The translations under genes and the position numbers were made by a program. Source: Streptomyces sp. H27-C3 (lineage in GTDB: Bacteria; Actinomycetota; Actinomycetes; Streptomycetales; Streptomycetaceae). Taken from it: a stretch of DNA of 64,000 nucleotides. The notes below the pieces were generated by a model that had not been told where the DNA came from, made no database searches, and worked only from the letters and a program-made list of their open reading frames with translations. Below are positions 51,635-59,987 of the stretch, one piece after another. The DNA lies in contig NZ_JASITA010000008.1 in NCBI RefSeq assembly GCF_030063415.1, positions 124,001 to 188,000 on the forward strand. The letters run 5' to 3'. Each line of letters starts with the position of its first letter. Position 1 is the stretch's first letter.

Positions 51635-52414
51635 TCACCCGACGGGACTCGCGTAGTGGAGATCCACTGTGCCCGAGTAGCCGGGCAGAGTCATCGCCTC
51701 GTGTTCGTCAACTTTCCACCCGAGCCCGTACGCCTTCACGTACAGCTGGTAATTCTGAATCGCCGTGGAGGCCGTGAGCGCGCGCTGGAGCCGGTCCGGG
51801 TCGCCGACGGCCGTGACCTTGTACGGCGGCGAGTAGACGCGGCCCTGGAGGATCAGGGTGTTCCCGACGCAGCGCACGGCGCTGGTCGAGATCAGCCGCT
51901 GGTCCATGACCCTGATCCCCTCGGCGCCGCCCTGCCAGAGCGCGTTGACGACGGCCTGCAGGTCTTGCTGGTGAATGACCAGGTCATTGGGTTGCGGCTC
52001 GGGGTAGCCCGGGTTGGCGGTGGCGTTCGGCGGGGCGTCGTCGAGCGTGACGGTGAGGGCCTCGCCGGAGAGCTTCTTGGTGCCGGCCGACTGCTCCAGC
52101 GCCTTGAGCTTGGCGTCCTCGGCCTTGGTGCTGCCGTCGTCGCGCTGCGCGAGGGCGTCGACGTCCCCGCGGACGGCCGCGGTGGACTCCTCAAGCGTCG
52201 CGTTGTTGCGGCTGCGCTGCTGGATGAGGTCGGACAACTTCAGCAGGGAGTCGTCCGTGCGGATGTTGGTGCCCTTGGCCGTGTTGAAGCTGGTGACGAA
52301 GATGAGACCCGCGAGAGCGAAAACGGCAGCGGTCAGAAGCCTGACCGGCCGCAGGGCAGGGCGTCGGACCGGACGCCTAGCCGGCTCGGTGGGGGAGTCG
52401 GCAGAATTGCTCAA
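51635..52414 (-). CDS. DUF881 family membrane protein
   Basis: A 259-residue protein with one N-terminal membrane helix (LLTAAVFALAGLIFVTSFNT), an extracytoplasmic coiled coil and a DUF881 domain (LTVTLDDAP, NDLVIHQQDLQAVVNALWQG, GVLRVM-like EGIRVMDQRL). DUF881 proteins lie next to crgA or other division genes in actinobacteria. It is divergent from crgA, with 140 bp between. Role in division or wall synthesis is inferred from context. Confidence 0.85.
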   Translation of the reverse strand: MSNSADSPTEPARRPVRRPALRPVRLLTAAVFALAGLIFVTSFNTAKGTNIRTDDSLLKLSDLIQQRSRNNATLEESTAAVRGDVDALAQRDDGSTKAEDAKLKALEQSAGTKKLSGEALTVTLDDAPPNATANPGYPEPQPNDLVIHQQDLQAVVNALWQGGAEGIRVMDQRLISTSAVRCVGNTLILQGRVYSPPYKVTAVGDPDRLQRALTASTAIQNYQLYVKAYGLGWKVDEHEAMTLPGYSGTVDLHYASPVG

Positions 52415-52554
52415 CGTACCCTTATCTCCTTCTACGCCGCGGAAGCACTACGCTAACGGACGCCCGGGGGAGGCAGTGTTCCCGCAGCTCCCGCCCCAGG
52501 CACCAGCCACAGTTCCCTGCGCGGTAACGCAGCGCATCGACAGGAGAGTCCCTC

Positions 52555-52812
52555 GTGCCGAAGTCACGTATCCGCAAGAAGGCAGAATTCGCGACGCCTT
52601 CCGCCTCGAAGCAGGCAACGAGCATCAAGCTGACGAACCGCAGCTGGGTCGCCCCGATCATGTTGGCGTTCTTCCTGATCGGGCTCGCCTGGATCGTGGT
52701 CTTCTACGTGACCGAGGGCGATCTCCCGATCAAGAGCTTCGGCAACTGGAACATCGTGGTCGGCTTCGGCTTCATCGCCGCCGGCTTCGGTGTCTCCACG
52801 CAGTGGAAGTAG
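52555..52812 (+). CDS. crgA: Cell division protein CrgA
   Basis: An 85-residue protein with two membrane helices ([20 protein letters not shown] and [15 protein letters not shown]) and a basic N-terminus. CrgA controls FtsZ assembly and septation in Streptomyces and recruits PBPs and FtsI in mycobacteria. The start is GTG 52555 ([11 protein letters not shown] follows) with GACAGGAGAG upstream. The typical place is between DUF881 and rhomboid genes. Confidence 0.95.
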   Translation: MPKSRIRKKAEFATPSASKQATSIKLTNRSWVAPIMLAFFLIGLAWIVVFYVTEGDLPIKSFGNWNIVVGFGFIAAGFGVSTQWK

Positions 52813-52860
52813 CGCGTTCCAGGCCCCTCGCGGCCCGGTTCCGCAAGCCTTGACCAGAGG

Positions 52861-53061
52861 TTATCCACAGCGTTGTCCACACAGGTGGAAAAGGTCGGAA
52901 GATCTGTGGATAACTTCCAGGGTGTTGACACCGGTATGACCGGCCAGGCCCCCTGGGTGACACGGCCCGCCCCTTGCCCTTACTGGGAAAACTCAGTTCA
53001 GCGACAAGGGGCACAGCTGTTCCCCACAAGATGCACAAGATCCGCCACTCGCTGTGGACAA
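52861..53061. promoter_or_regulatory. Cluster of four DnaA-box-like nonamers
   Basis: TTATCCACA (52861-52869), TTGTCCACA (52873-52881), TGTGGATAA (52905-52913) and TGTGGACAA (53053-53061). Three lie within 53 bp. The group follows crgA and is beyond the 3' end of the rhomboid gene, not upstream of either. Confidence 0.75.
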
Positions 53062-53088
53062 CTGGGCGACAACCGGTGTGGAAATCGT

Positions 53089-53985
53089 TCAGGAGAGCGC
53101 GGCGGTGCGGACCAGCACCACGCCGAGAACGACGACCAGCACCAGGGCGCAGGTGCCCCACTGCACCAGGGCCCGATACTTGCGCGGCGCGTGCACCAGA
53201 CCGATCGCCAGGGCGACCCCGGCGACCAGGCCGCCGATGTGCGCCTCCCAGGCGATCCCGCTCCACGTGAAGGTGAAGAGCAGGTTCAGCGCGAGGAGCA
53301 CCAGGACCGGCTTCATGTCGTAATTCATCCGTCGCATCAGCACGGTCGTGGCGCCCAGCAGCCCGAAAATCGCGCCGGACGCGCCGAGGGACGGCTGATT
53401 CGGTGCGGCGACGAGATAGGTGAGCGCGCTGCCGGCCAGGCCCGAGAGCAGATAGAGCGCCAGGAAGCGGGTGCGGCCAAGCGCTGCCTCCAGCGGGGCG
53501 CCGAGCCACCACAGGCCCAGCATGTTGAACCCGATGTGCCAGATCTCCTGGTGCAGGAACATCGCGGTGACCAGCCGGTACCACTGGCCGTCCGCGACCC
53601 CCACCACCTCGTTGACCTGAGGGTTGTAGGCGAGGCCGATGAGGTCGAGATCGCCGACGAGCCGGCTCCCGGTCGCCATCACCGCGATGAAGAGGGCCAC
53701 ATTGATGGCCAGCAACACCTTGGTGACCAGGCGCGGGTCCGCCGCGATCGTCCCGCCCGCCAGCGTGCGCGGCTGGTTCGCGGTCGGGGAGTGGCCCGTA
53801 CCCGACCCCTCGCGGACACAGTCGGGACACTGGAAGCCGACCGAGGCGTCGACCATGCACTCCGGGCAGATGGGGCGCTCACAGCGGGTGCACCGGATGC
53901 CCGTCTCGCGACCCGGGTGCCGGTAGCAGGTCGGCGGGCCGCCGGTGGCGGCGCTCTGGTCCGGGTTTCCTGGCGGCTGGTCCAT
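53089..53985 (-). CDS. Rhomboid family intramembrane serine protease with zinc-finger N-terminus
   Basis: A 298-residue protein. An N-terminal B-box-like zinc finger uses CYRHPGRETGIRCTRC and CPECM, CPDC. Six or so membrane helices follow. Catalytic Ser203 is in GASGAIFG and His249 in EAHIGG; the L1 loop motif is QWYRLVTAMFLH. Cleaves membrane protein substrates, none known here. ATG 53985 has AAGGGGACC upstream. Between crgA and the cyclophilin gene, a constant order in Streptomyces. Confidence 0.92.
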   Translation of the reverse strand: MDQPPGNPDQSAATGGPPTCYRHPGRETGIRCTRCERPICPECMVDASVGFQCPDCVREGSGTGHSPTANQPRTLAGGTIAADPRLVTKVLLAINVALFIAVMATGSRLVGDLDLIGLAYNPQVNEVVGVADGQWYRLVTAMFLHQEIWHIGFNMLGLWWLGAPLEAALGRTRFLALYLLSGLAGSALTYLVAAPNQPSLGASGAIFGLLGATTVLMRRMNYDMKPVLVLLALNLLFTFTWSGIAWEAHIGGLVAGVALAIGLVHAPRKYRALVQWGTCALVLVVVLGVVLVRTAALS

Positions 53986-54060
53986 CGGTCCCCTTGAAAC
54001 TGGTGCCTGTCGGCTCGGTGCCCAGTGGCGGTACGGCCCGCCGCACGGCTCAATGCACCA

Positions 54061-54093
54061 CGCCCCGCCTATCCACTACGGACGGGCGGGGCG
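54061..54093. terminator. Terminator after cyclophilin gene
   Basis: 9-bp stem CGCCCCGCC/GGCGGGGCG with a 15-nt loop, 43 nt past the cyclophilin stop and before the rhomboid start. Confidence 0.55.
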
Positions 54094-54136
54094 GGATGGT
54101 TCCCGTAAAGGCGTGCGGTCGTCGGACGAGCGGCCG

Positions 54137-54664
54137 TCAGCGGGTCTCGACGACGACCGTCTCGATGACGATGTCGGAGACCGGACGGTCGGTGCGCGGG
54201 TTGGTCGGCGCGGCGATGATGCCGTCCACGACCTTCTGGCTGGCCGGGTCCGTGATCTCACCGAAAATGGTGTGCTTGCGGGTCAGCCAGGCCGTCGGCG
54301 ACACCGTGATGAAGAACTGCGAGCCGTTGGTGCCCGGACCCGCGTTGGCCATCGCCAGCAGGTACGGCTTGTCGAAGGCGAGGTCGGGGTGGAACTCGTC
54401 CGCGAACTCGTAACCGGGGCCACCCGTACCGTTGCCCAGCGGGTCACCGCCCTGGATCATGAAGCCGCTGATCACACGGTGGAAGACGGTCCCGTCGTAC
54501 AGCCGGTCCGTGACCTTCTTGCCGGAGGTCGGGTTCGTCCACTCCCGCTCACCGTTGGCGAGCTCCACGAAGTTCTTGACCGTCTTGGGTGCGTGGTTCG
54601 GCAGGAGCCGTACCTGGATGTCGCCCTGGTTGGTCTTCAGGGTGGCGTAAAGCTGCTCGGCCAC
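54137..54664 (-). CDS. Peptidyl-prolyl cis-trans isomerase (cyclophilin)
   Basis: A 175-residue cyclophilin. Catalytic segments are VFHRVISGFMIQGGDP, PGTNGSQFFI and HTIFGEI. GTG 54664 is chosen: AEQLYATLKTNQGD follows it as in known Streptomyces cyclophilins, with GAGGAAGG upstream. Residues upstream in frame are not conserved. It isomerises proline bonds during folding. No signal peptide, so it is cytoplasmic. Confidence 0.92.
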   Translation of the reverse strand: MAEQLYATLKTNQGDIQVRLLPNHAPKTVKNFVELANGEREWTNPTSGKKVTDRLYDGTVFHRVISGFMIQGGDPLGNGTGGPGYEFADEFHPDLAFDKPYLLAMANAGPGTNGSQFFITVSPTAWLTRKHTIFGEITDPASQKVVDGIIAAPTNPRTDRPVSDIVIETVVVETR

Positions 54665-54936
54665 GGTGCTGCCTTCCTCAAACGTCTGCATTGATATGTC
54701 CGATCCTCGCACGGACCGGATTGCGACGAGTAGCGGCGGAACCGGGGCGCTCAGCGGCAAACCGTGGCATTGTCGCTGACAAGCTCCCCTTGCACCGCAA
54801 TGCCCGAAGTCACCCCGCATGACCCTTTTCATGACCCGGATGCCCGTTCATACGTGCCTCGGAGGCCGCTGACAGGCATGATCTCGAAATGGGCGGAAAG
54901 GCGAGTAACCGAACCGCCACCAAGGAGGAGGATCCA

Positions 54937-55641
54937 GTGACCCGCATCGACAGCGTGCGCGCCGCATCCGAATCGGCCAAGGAGAGCGTGCTGCACGCCG
55001 CGGAAGTGGTGGCGCCCTACGCCGGTACGGCCAAGGACCAGGCCACGCATTTTGCGCACGAGACCCGCGTACGGCTCGCGCCCAAAGTGTCGCAAGCAGC
55101 ACAGCAGGCCAAGGTCCAATACGGAGCACATGTGGCACCGCGGGTGGAGCAGGCCCGCACCCATGTGCCCCCGAAGGTCGACAAGGCCGCGCACCGGGCC
55201 GCCGTTCGCACCCGGCACGCCGCCCGACAGGCCGCGGACTACACGGTGCCGCGTGTGGAACACGCGGTGGCCAGCGCCCAGCCCCTTCGCGAGGAGGCCA
55301 CCGCACGCAGCGCGGCGGCCCTGGCCGCCCTGCGCGGACAGGTCTCGCAGAAGGAGATCAGGAAGCTCGTCAAGAAGCACGAGCGGCGGGCGAGGGCCGG
55401 CCGTCTTGCCAAGGGCCTCGCCGTGGTCGGCGTGCTGGCGGGCGGCGCTTTCGCCGCCTGGAAGTGGTGGGACAAGCAGGCCAACCCCGATTGGCTGGTC
55501 GAGCCCCCCGCCGCCACCGAGGTTCCCGACCGTGCGCCGCTGACCTCGGTCGACGGCAGTGGTCAGGCACTCGATCCCGAGGTTCAGGCCAAACAGGCCG
55601 AAGCCGAGGCCGAGTCGGCGAAGCGCGACAAGAGCACCTGA
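54937..55641 (+). CDS. DUF5324 family protein
   Basis: A 234-residue protein specific to Streptomyces and relatives. It starts at GTG 54937 with ribosome site AAGGAGGAGG. It consists of long Ala/Lys/Arg-rich helices (RIDSVRAASESAKESVLHAA), with one membrane helix near 168-183 (GLAVVGVLAGGAFAAWKWW) and an acidic end. Apolipoprotein-like repeats suggest binding to a membrane surface or coiled-coil assembly. Function unknown. It is followed by a strong hairpin. Confidence 0.8.
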   Translation: MTRIDSVRAASESAKESVLHAAEVVAPYAGTAKDQATHFAHETRVRLAPKVSQAAQQAKVQYGAHVAPRVEQARTHVPPKVDKAAHRAAVRTRHAARQAADYTVPRVEHAVASAQPLREEATARSAAALAALRGQVSQKEIRKLVKKHERRARAGRLAKGLAVVGVLAGGAFAAWKWWDKQANPDWLVEPPAATEVPDRAPLTSVDGSGQALDPEVQAKQAEAEAESAKRDKST

Positions 55642-55693
55642 CATACCCAAGTAGTCACGCACTTAAGTAGTCACGTACTCAGCATGAAGAGGC

Positions 55694-55730
55694 GGGTGCC
55701 TGCGGCCACGATTCGTGGCCGCAGGCACCC
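55694..55730 (+). terminator. Strong terminator hairpin after the DUF5324 gene
   Basis: 17-bp perfect stem starting GGGTGCCTGCGGCCACG with 3-nt loop ATT, 52 nt past the stop. It is followed by C residues rather than T residues. Confidence 0.85.
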
Positions 55731-55746
55731 CCCCCCCCCCCCCCCC
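55728..55746. repeat. Homopolymer of 19 C residues
   Basis: Nineteen consecutive C at the foot of the terminator hairpin. It is the longest homopolymer in the window; its exact length may not be reliable. Confidence 0.9.
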
Positions 55747-55845
55747 TCCGCCGCGTCCCGGAGCGGGCTGGTACGCGGGGCGCAGAATCGGCCGGTTTTC
55801 CGGTTCTGCTTCAAGGACGGCAAGCTGATCGAGAAGAAGTCCTAA

Positions 55846-55959
55846 GGCGAGGCCACCGTGAAGACGTATGTCAGCCGTATCCTGGCGAAGCTGGAGTGCG
55901 AGAACAGGGTGCGGGGCGCCTTGCTGGCCCGGGACGCCGAGGAGTTCCTCCGCGAGTAG
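55846..55959 (+). pseudogene. Remnant of a LuxR-type response regulator C-terminus
   Basis: 37 codons starting after a stop read GEATVKTYVSRILAKLECEN, then RVRGALLARDAEEFLRE and a stop TAG at 55957. This is the recognition helix and last helix of the NarL/LuxR helix-turn-helix. The receiver domain and first helices are absent. It is not a functional gene. Confidence 0.75.
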
Positions 55960-56063
55960 CGTGATTGGGCGGGCGAAGCACGGGCACTGAGTCTCCGGAA
56001 GGCACCGGCCATTCATAAAATTGGGGACCGTGATCACGGTGGCGACTGAGCGGCGACAGACTC

Positions 56064-57035
56064 ATGACTGAGGCCGAGGACAGTTCAGGCAACGGCTCCG
56101 ACGACAGGACGCTCCTCGAAGGGCTGACGGTCGACGACCGTAACCCCGAGCGGCCCATACTGCTGGACGACGACGGGGGGCCGCTTCAGACCTGGCGGGA
56201 GAACCATCCGTACGACCTCAAGATCCGGCGCCAGGAGTACGAGCAGAGCAAGCGGATGCTGCAGATCGAGATGCTCAAGCTGCAGCGATGGGTTCGCGAG
56301 ACCGGTCAGCGGCTCGTGGTGCTCTGTGAGGGGCGGGACGCGGCCGGCAAGGGCGGCACCATCCAGCGCTTCACCGAGCGGCTCAACCCCCGCGGCGCCC
56401 GCGTGGTGGCTCTGGACAAGCCCACCGAACGCGAGAGCGGCCAGTGGTACTTCCAGCGTTACGTCGCCCACCTCCCGGCCGCGGGGGAGATCGCCTTCTT
56501 CGACCGCTCCTGGTACAACCGGGCGGGAGTCGAGCGCGTGATGGGCTTCTGCACACCGCCCGAGTGCCGGAACTTCCTCGAACAGACCCCGTTGTTCGAG
56601 CAGATGCTGACCGACGACGGCGTCCTGCTGGTGAAGTTCTGGTTCTCGGTCTCCCGCAACGAGCAGCGCACGCGGTTCGCCATCCGTCAGGTCGACCCGG
56701 TCAGGCAGTGGAAGCTGTCGCCGACGGATCTCGCCTCGCTGGATCTGTGGGACGCGTACACCGCGGCGAAGGTCGACATGTTCCGGGCCACCGACACCGA
56801 GCACGCGCCCTGGACCGTCGTGAAGAACAACGACAAGAGGCGCGGCAGGCTGGAGGCGATGCGCAGCCTGCTGTGGCGCTTCGACTACACCGACAGGGAC
56901 GACAAGGCGATCGGCAAGCCCGACCCGCTGATCGTCGGCCCGGCGGACACCCTGCTGGAGGCCGGCGAGGGGAACAGCACGCTCTCACCGACCCCGCTGG
57001 CCAGGCACCACGACGGCCCCGGCGACCATCCCTGA
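56064..57035 (+). CDS. ppk2: Polyphosphate kinase 2
   Basis: A 323-residue PPK2, a P-loop enzyme that phosphorylates nucleotides with polyphosphate. Walker A is EGRDAAGKGG at 89-98. Walker B and lid follow in FFDRSWYNRAGVERVMGF, and PWTVVKNNDKRRGRLEA matches the C-terminal motif. Whether it prefers ADP, AMP or GDP cannot be told. ATG 56064 is the start. Followed by a strong bidirectional terminator. Confidence 0.93.
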   Translation: MTEAEDSSGNGSDDRTLLEGLTVDDRNPERPILLDDDGGPLQTWRENHPYDLKIRRQEYEQSKRMLQIEMLKLQRWVRETGQRLVVLCEGRDAAGKGGTIQRFTERLNPRGARVVALDKPTERESGQWYFQRYVAHLPAAGEIAFFDRSWYNRAGVERVMGFCTPPECRNFLEQTPLFEQMLTDDGVLLVKFWFSVSRNEQRTRFAIRQVDPVRQWKLSPTDLASLDLWDAYTAAKVDMFRATDTEHAPWTVVKNNDKRRGRLEAMRSLLWRFDYTDRDDKAIGKPDPLIVGPADTLLEAGEGNSTLSPTPLARHHDGPGDHP

Positions 57036-57077
57036 GCCGGTACGCACGGCGGTACGGACTGGCGCGGTACGGACTGG

Positions 57078-57117
57078 CTGCGGCCCGGACGGGAGAGTTC
57101 CTCCGTCCGGGCCGCAG
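57078..57117. terminator. Bidirectional terminator between ppk2 and csbD
   Basis: 15-bp perfect stem CTGCGGCCCGGACGG/CCGTCCGGGCCGCAG, 10-nt loop, between convergent genes. Confidence 0.85.
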
Positions 57118-57132
57118 AAGCAGATCGGTACG

Positions 57133-57312
57133 TCAGTGCTTGAACGTGTCCTTGATCTTTTCCTTCGCCTGACGCGCGTCACCCTTGGACTGCTCGACCC
57201 GGCCTTCGGCCTCAAGGGACTCATTGCCCACGGCCCGGCCTGCGGTTTCCTTGACCTTGCCCTTGACCTGTTCGGTCTTCGCCTTGGACTTTTCGTTCTT
57301 CTTGTCAGTCAC
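57133..57312 (-). CDS. CsbD family stress protein
   Basis: A 59-residue, highly charged CsbD protein. After the start, TDKKNEKSKAKTEQVKGKVK, AGRAVGNESLEAEG and a lysine-rich tail match the family. GTG 57312 is chosen because TDKKNEKSKAK is the usual start; GTG 57321 would add three residues. CsbD genes in many bacteria are under general-stress sigma factors. The molecular function is unknown. Confidence 0.88.
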   Translation of the reverse strand: MTDKKNEKSKAKTEQVKGKVKETAGRAVGNESLEAEGRVEQSKGDARQAKEKIKDTFKH

Positions 57313-57420
57313 AACAATCACGCCCTGTCCTGCCGGTGGATGGTGGGGACACTTTTCATGTGACCGCAAAAGCGCCCCCCCAAACGTGCCACTGGAATAC
57401 GTGCCACCAACATCAGGGCA

Positions 57421-59973
57421 TCACGACACCTGAACGCCGATGAGGCAGGTGTCGTCGTCGGTGTCCGACTTGCTGAGGGAGAGCAGCCGGTCGAGCCGGC
57501 GTTCCAGGTCGGGGGCCGGGGCCTTCGCCGCGGCGAGCAGTTGCTCCAGGGAGTCGTGGACCTCCGTGTCCTTGCGTTCCACAAGGCCGTCGGTGTACAT
57601 CAGCAGCGTGTCGCCCGGCTCCAGCTGAACTTCCGACTCCTCGTACTCCGCCTCGGGAAGAGCGCCCAGCAGGAGCCCGCCGAGCAGCGGGAGAGTGCTG
57701 GCGTCCTGCCCCCGCACCAGCACCGGAGGCAGATGGCCCGCCCTGGCCCAGCGCAGCACCCGGGTCTCCGGGTCGAAGAGGCCGCACACCGCGGTGGCGG
57801 TGACCTGTTCGGTGAGGTGATGGGCCACGATGTTCAGCCAGGACAGCAGCTGGCCGGGCCCCGCGCCGGTGACGGCGAGACCGCGCATGGCGTTGCGCAG
57901 GACCACCATGCTGGTGGCCGCCTCGATTCCGTGGCCGGCGATGTCCCCGACACAGAGCAGCATCCGCTTGGACGGCAGGACGACGGCGTCGTACCAGTCG
58001 CCGCCCACCAGCGACTCCGTCTCGGCCGGCCGGTAGCGTACGGCGATCCGCAGGCCGGGGGCGTCGAGCGGGCCCCGGGTCGGCGGCATGATGGCGTGCT
58101 GGAGCTGTAGGGTCAGCCGGTTGCGTTCGGCCGACTCCTGCTCGGTCTGCGCGAGTTGGTCACGGGTGGCGGCGAGCGCCACCTCGGTCCACTGCTGGGA
58201 CGAGATGTCCTGATAGGCGCCGCGTACGGCCAGGAGCCGGTCGTCGGCGTCGAGAACGGGCTCGGCGATGACCCGCATGTGCCGGGTCACTCCGTCGGGA
58301 CGCGTCAGCCGGAAAGCCGTTGAGGTCGCGCGGCGGTGGTGGAGAACCGCCTGCAGGAAACGGCCGATGACCACGGCGTCGTCCGGGTGCGCGTGCTCAC
58401 TGAGATCCTGCAGGGACACCGGCTCCGCGGTGGCCAACCGTCCGTACAGGGCGAAGAGTTGACTGTTCCAGGTGATCTCGCCCGTGACGAGGTTCTCCTC
58501 GAAACCGCCGATGCGGCCCAGGCGTTGGGCGTGCTGCAGCAGGCTGGCGAGCCTGGCCGTCTCGTCCTCGATGCGCCAGATGAGCAGGATGCTGTCGCCG
58601 TGCCGGCTGATGCTGAGATCGGCGACGGACGCGAGAGACACCTGGTCGACGAGGGCGGTCAGCGTCATCCGCCGGGCGCGGAAGGGCTCACCGGTGGCGT
58701 AGACGCGTTCGACCTTCTCGAAGAGCTCGCTGTCACCGGCGGCCGTGGGATAGGCCTCCAGCAACAGGGCGCCGTTGATGCTGCTGCGGGGGCGCCCCGC
58801 CGGATCCACGAAGTCACTGTTCACATGGCGGATCCGGAAGTCGCTGAGGTGCCCTTCCGCGTCGAGCTGCGGCGTGAGGACCAGCGCGGGGTCGTACAGC
58901 CCGTCGGCGAGGTCGACCAGCTCGAAGACATCGGCGGGAACGCGCGCCACTGGGGAGTGGACACCGGGGTCGGAGAGGCCTTCGAGGGTGTGGGCGCACA
59001 GCTCGGCCAGGGCTTCGATCTGGCGCGCGACGGCCGGCGGCTGAGGCGTGAGCGGCCGGGGCCAGCAGATCTCCAGTACGCCGTGGATGCGTCCGCCTGT
59101 TCCGGCAGGCAGGGCGATACGGCCACCGTCCGGTGTCTGCTTGTGGCCGATGGAGGGAATGCCCTGCTCCGCGAGCGAGGAGAAGTGGACGGTACGTCTC
59201 TCACTGAGTGCCTGCCGGGCGACCGTCGCCACACCGGGCGGTACGTACCGCCAGCGTCCCGCTTCGTCGGCGCTGAATCCGGCGTGCCCGCGGAGCGTGA
59301 GCGAGGCGTCCGAACTGGCGGTCCAGACGGCGACCGCGGTGGCTCCCAGCGGGGCGAGGGCGTGTTCGAGCAGGGACTCGGCGACGGCCTGGGTGTCCCC
59401 GGCGGCCAGCGCGGCGCTCTCGGCGGTGCGCAGGCGTACGGCGACGGACGAGCCGGCGTACCCGTCGTGCGTACCGTCGCCCACCGGGTCACTCGACCCG
59501 GTTCCCGAACCGTCTCCGGATCCGGCGCCCGCCCCGTCTTCAGGCCGGTCGCCCGACCCGTCGCTCGCCGCGTCGCCGTTCGTCCGCCGGAAGAAGTCGT
59601 CGGCGACCTGGGCGACCTGGTCGCGGGCCGCCTGGTTGATGATGTCCGCGGCCCACTCCACCTGGGACAGGCCCGTCTGTTCGGCGAGTTCCGCGAGCTG
59701 ACGCGACGCCTGGGCCGGACCGCACCCCAGCCGCTCGATCAGAATGCCCTTGGCGAGTTCGATCAGGGCGCGGCCGTCGGCCGCGGCGTGCGCGGCGCGT
59801 ACTTCCTCGCGCAGCCGCGCGACCGTGGCGGCGAGGCGTCCGACTGCGGAGTCCTGGCCCGGCACGGCATCCCGGGTCTCCGGGGACCCCGCAGGACCGC
59901 GGTCCCGGCGGGGGCGGGGTGCCGGCAGCGCGCTGTCCGCGACAACATCTCCATGGTGTTCAGGAGTGCTCAT
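57421..59973 (-). CDS. ANTAR-GAF-PAS-SpoIIE protein phosphatase
   Basis: An 850-residue multidomain PP2C of SpoIIE/RsbU type. Near the N-terminus (about 45-115) is an ANTAR-type helix bundle (ALIELAKGILIERLGCGPAQ). A Gly/Ser/Asp-rich linker, a GAF domain, PAS domains (ITWNSQLFALYGRLATAEP) and the C-terminal phosphatase (GGDWYDAVVLPSKRMLLCVG, MYTDGLVERKD, DDTCLI) follow. It would dephosphorylate anti-sigma antagonists. Start ATG 59973 lies 14 nt after the kinase stop, so both are one operon. The ANTAR RNA-binding domain on a phosphatase is typical of Streptomyces. Confidence 0.9.
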   Translation of the reverse strand: MSTPEHHGDVVADSALPAPRPRRDRGPAGSPETRDAVPGQDSAVGRLAATVARLREEVRAAHAAADGRALIELAKGILIERLGCGPAQASRQLAELAEQTGLSQVEWAADIINQAARDQVAQVADDFFRRTNGDAASDGSGDRPEDGAGAGSGDGSGTGSSDPVGDGTHDGYAGSSVAVRLRTAESAALAAGDTQAVAESLLEHALAPLGATAVAVWTASSDASLTLRGHAGFSADEAGRWRYVPPGVATVARQALSERRTVHFSSLAEQGIPSIGHKQTPDGGRIALPAGTGGRIHGVLEICWPRPLTPQPPAVARQIEALAELCAHTLEGLSDPGVHSPVARVPADVFELVDLADGLYDPALVLTPQLDAEGHLSDFRIRHVNSDFVDPAGRPRSSINGALLLEAYPTAAGDSELFEKVERVYATGEPFRARRMTLTALVDQVSLASVADLSISRHGDSILLIWRIEDETARLASLLQHAQRLGRIGGFEENLVTGEITWNSQLFALYGRLATAEPVSLQDLSEHAHPDDAVVIGRFLQAVLHHRRATSTAFRLTRPDGVTRHMRVIAEPVLDADDRLLAVRGAYQDISSQQWTEVALAATRDQLAQTEQESAERNRLTLQLQHAIMPPTRGPLDAPGLRIAVRYRPAETESLVGGDWYDAVVLPSKRMLLCVGDIAGHGIEAATSMVVLRNAMRGLAVTGAGPGQLLSWLNIVAHHLTEQVTATAVCGLFDPETRVLRWARAGHLPPVLVRGQDASTLPLLGGLLLGALPEAEYEESEVQLEPGDTLLMYTDGLVERKDTEVHDSLEQLLAAAKAPAPDLERRLDRLLSLSKSDTDDDTCLIGVQVS

Positions 59974-59987
59974 AGTGCTGCTCACCC

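Larger units (their letters stand above)
55642..56063. other. Gene-poor region with remnants
   Basis: About 420 bp between the DUF5324 gene and ppk2. It holds the hairpin, the C run, a short frame with FCFKDGKLIEKKS and a stop (55799-55843) which resembles the end of an NTF2/SnoaL-like protein, and a LuxR remnant. Confidence 0.6.
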
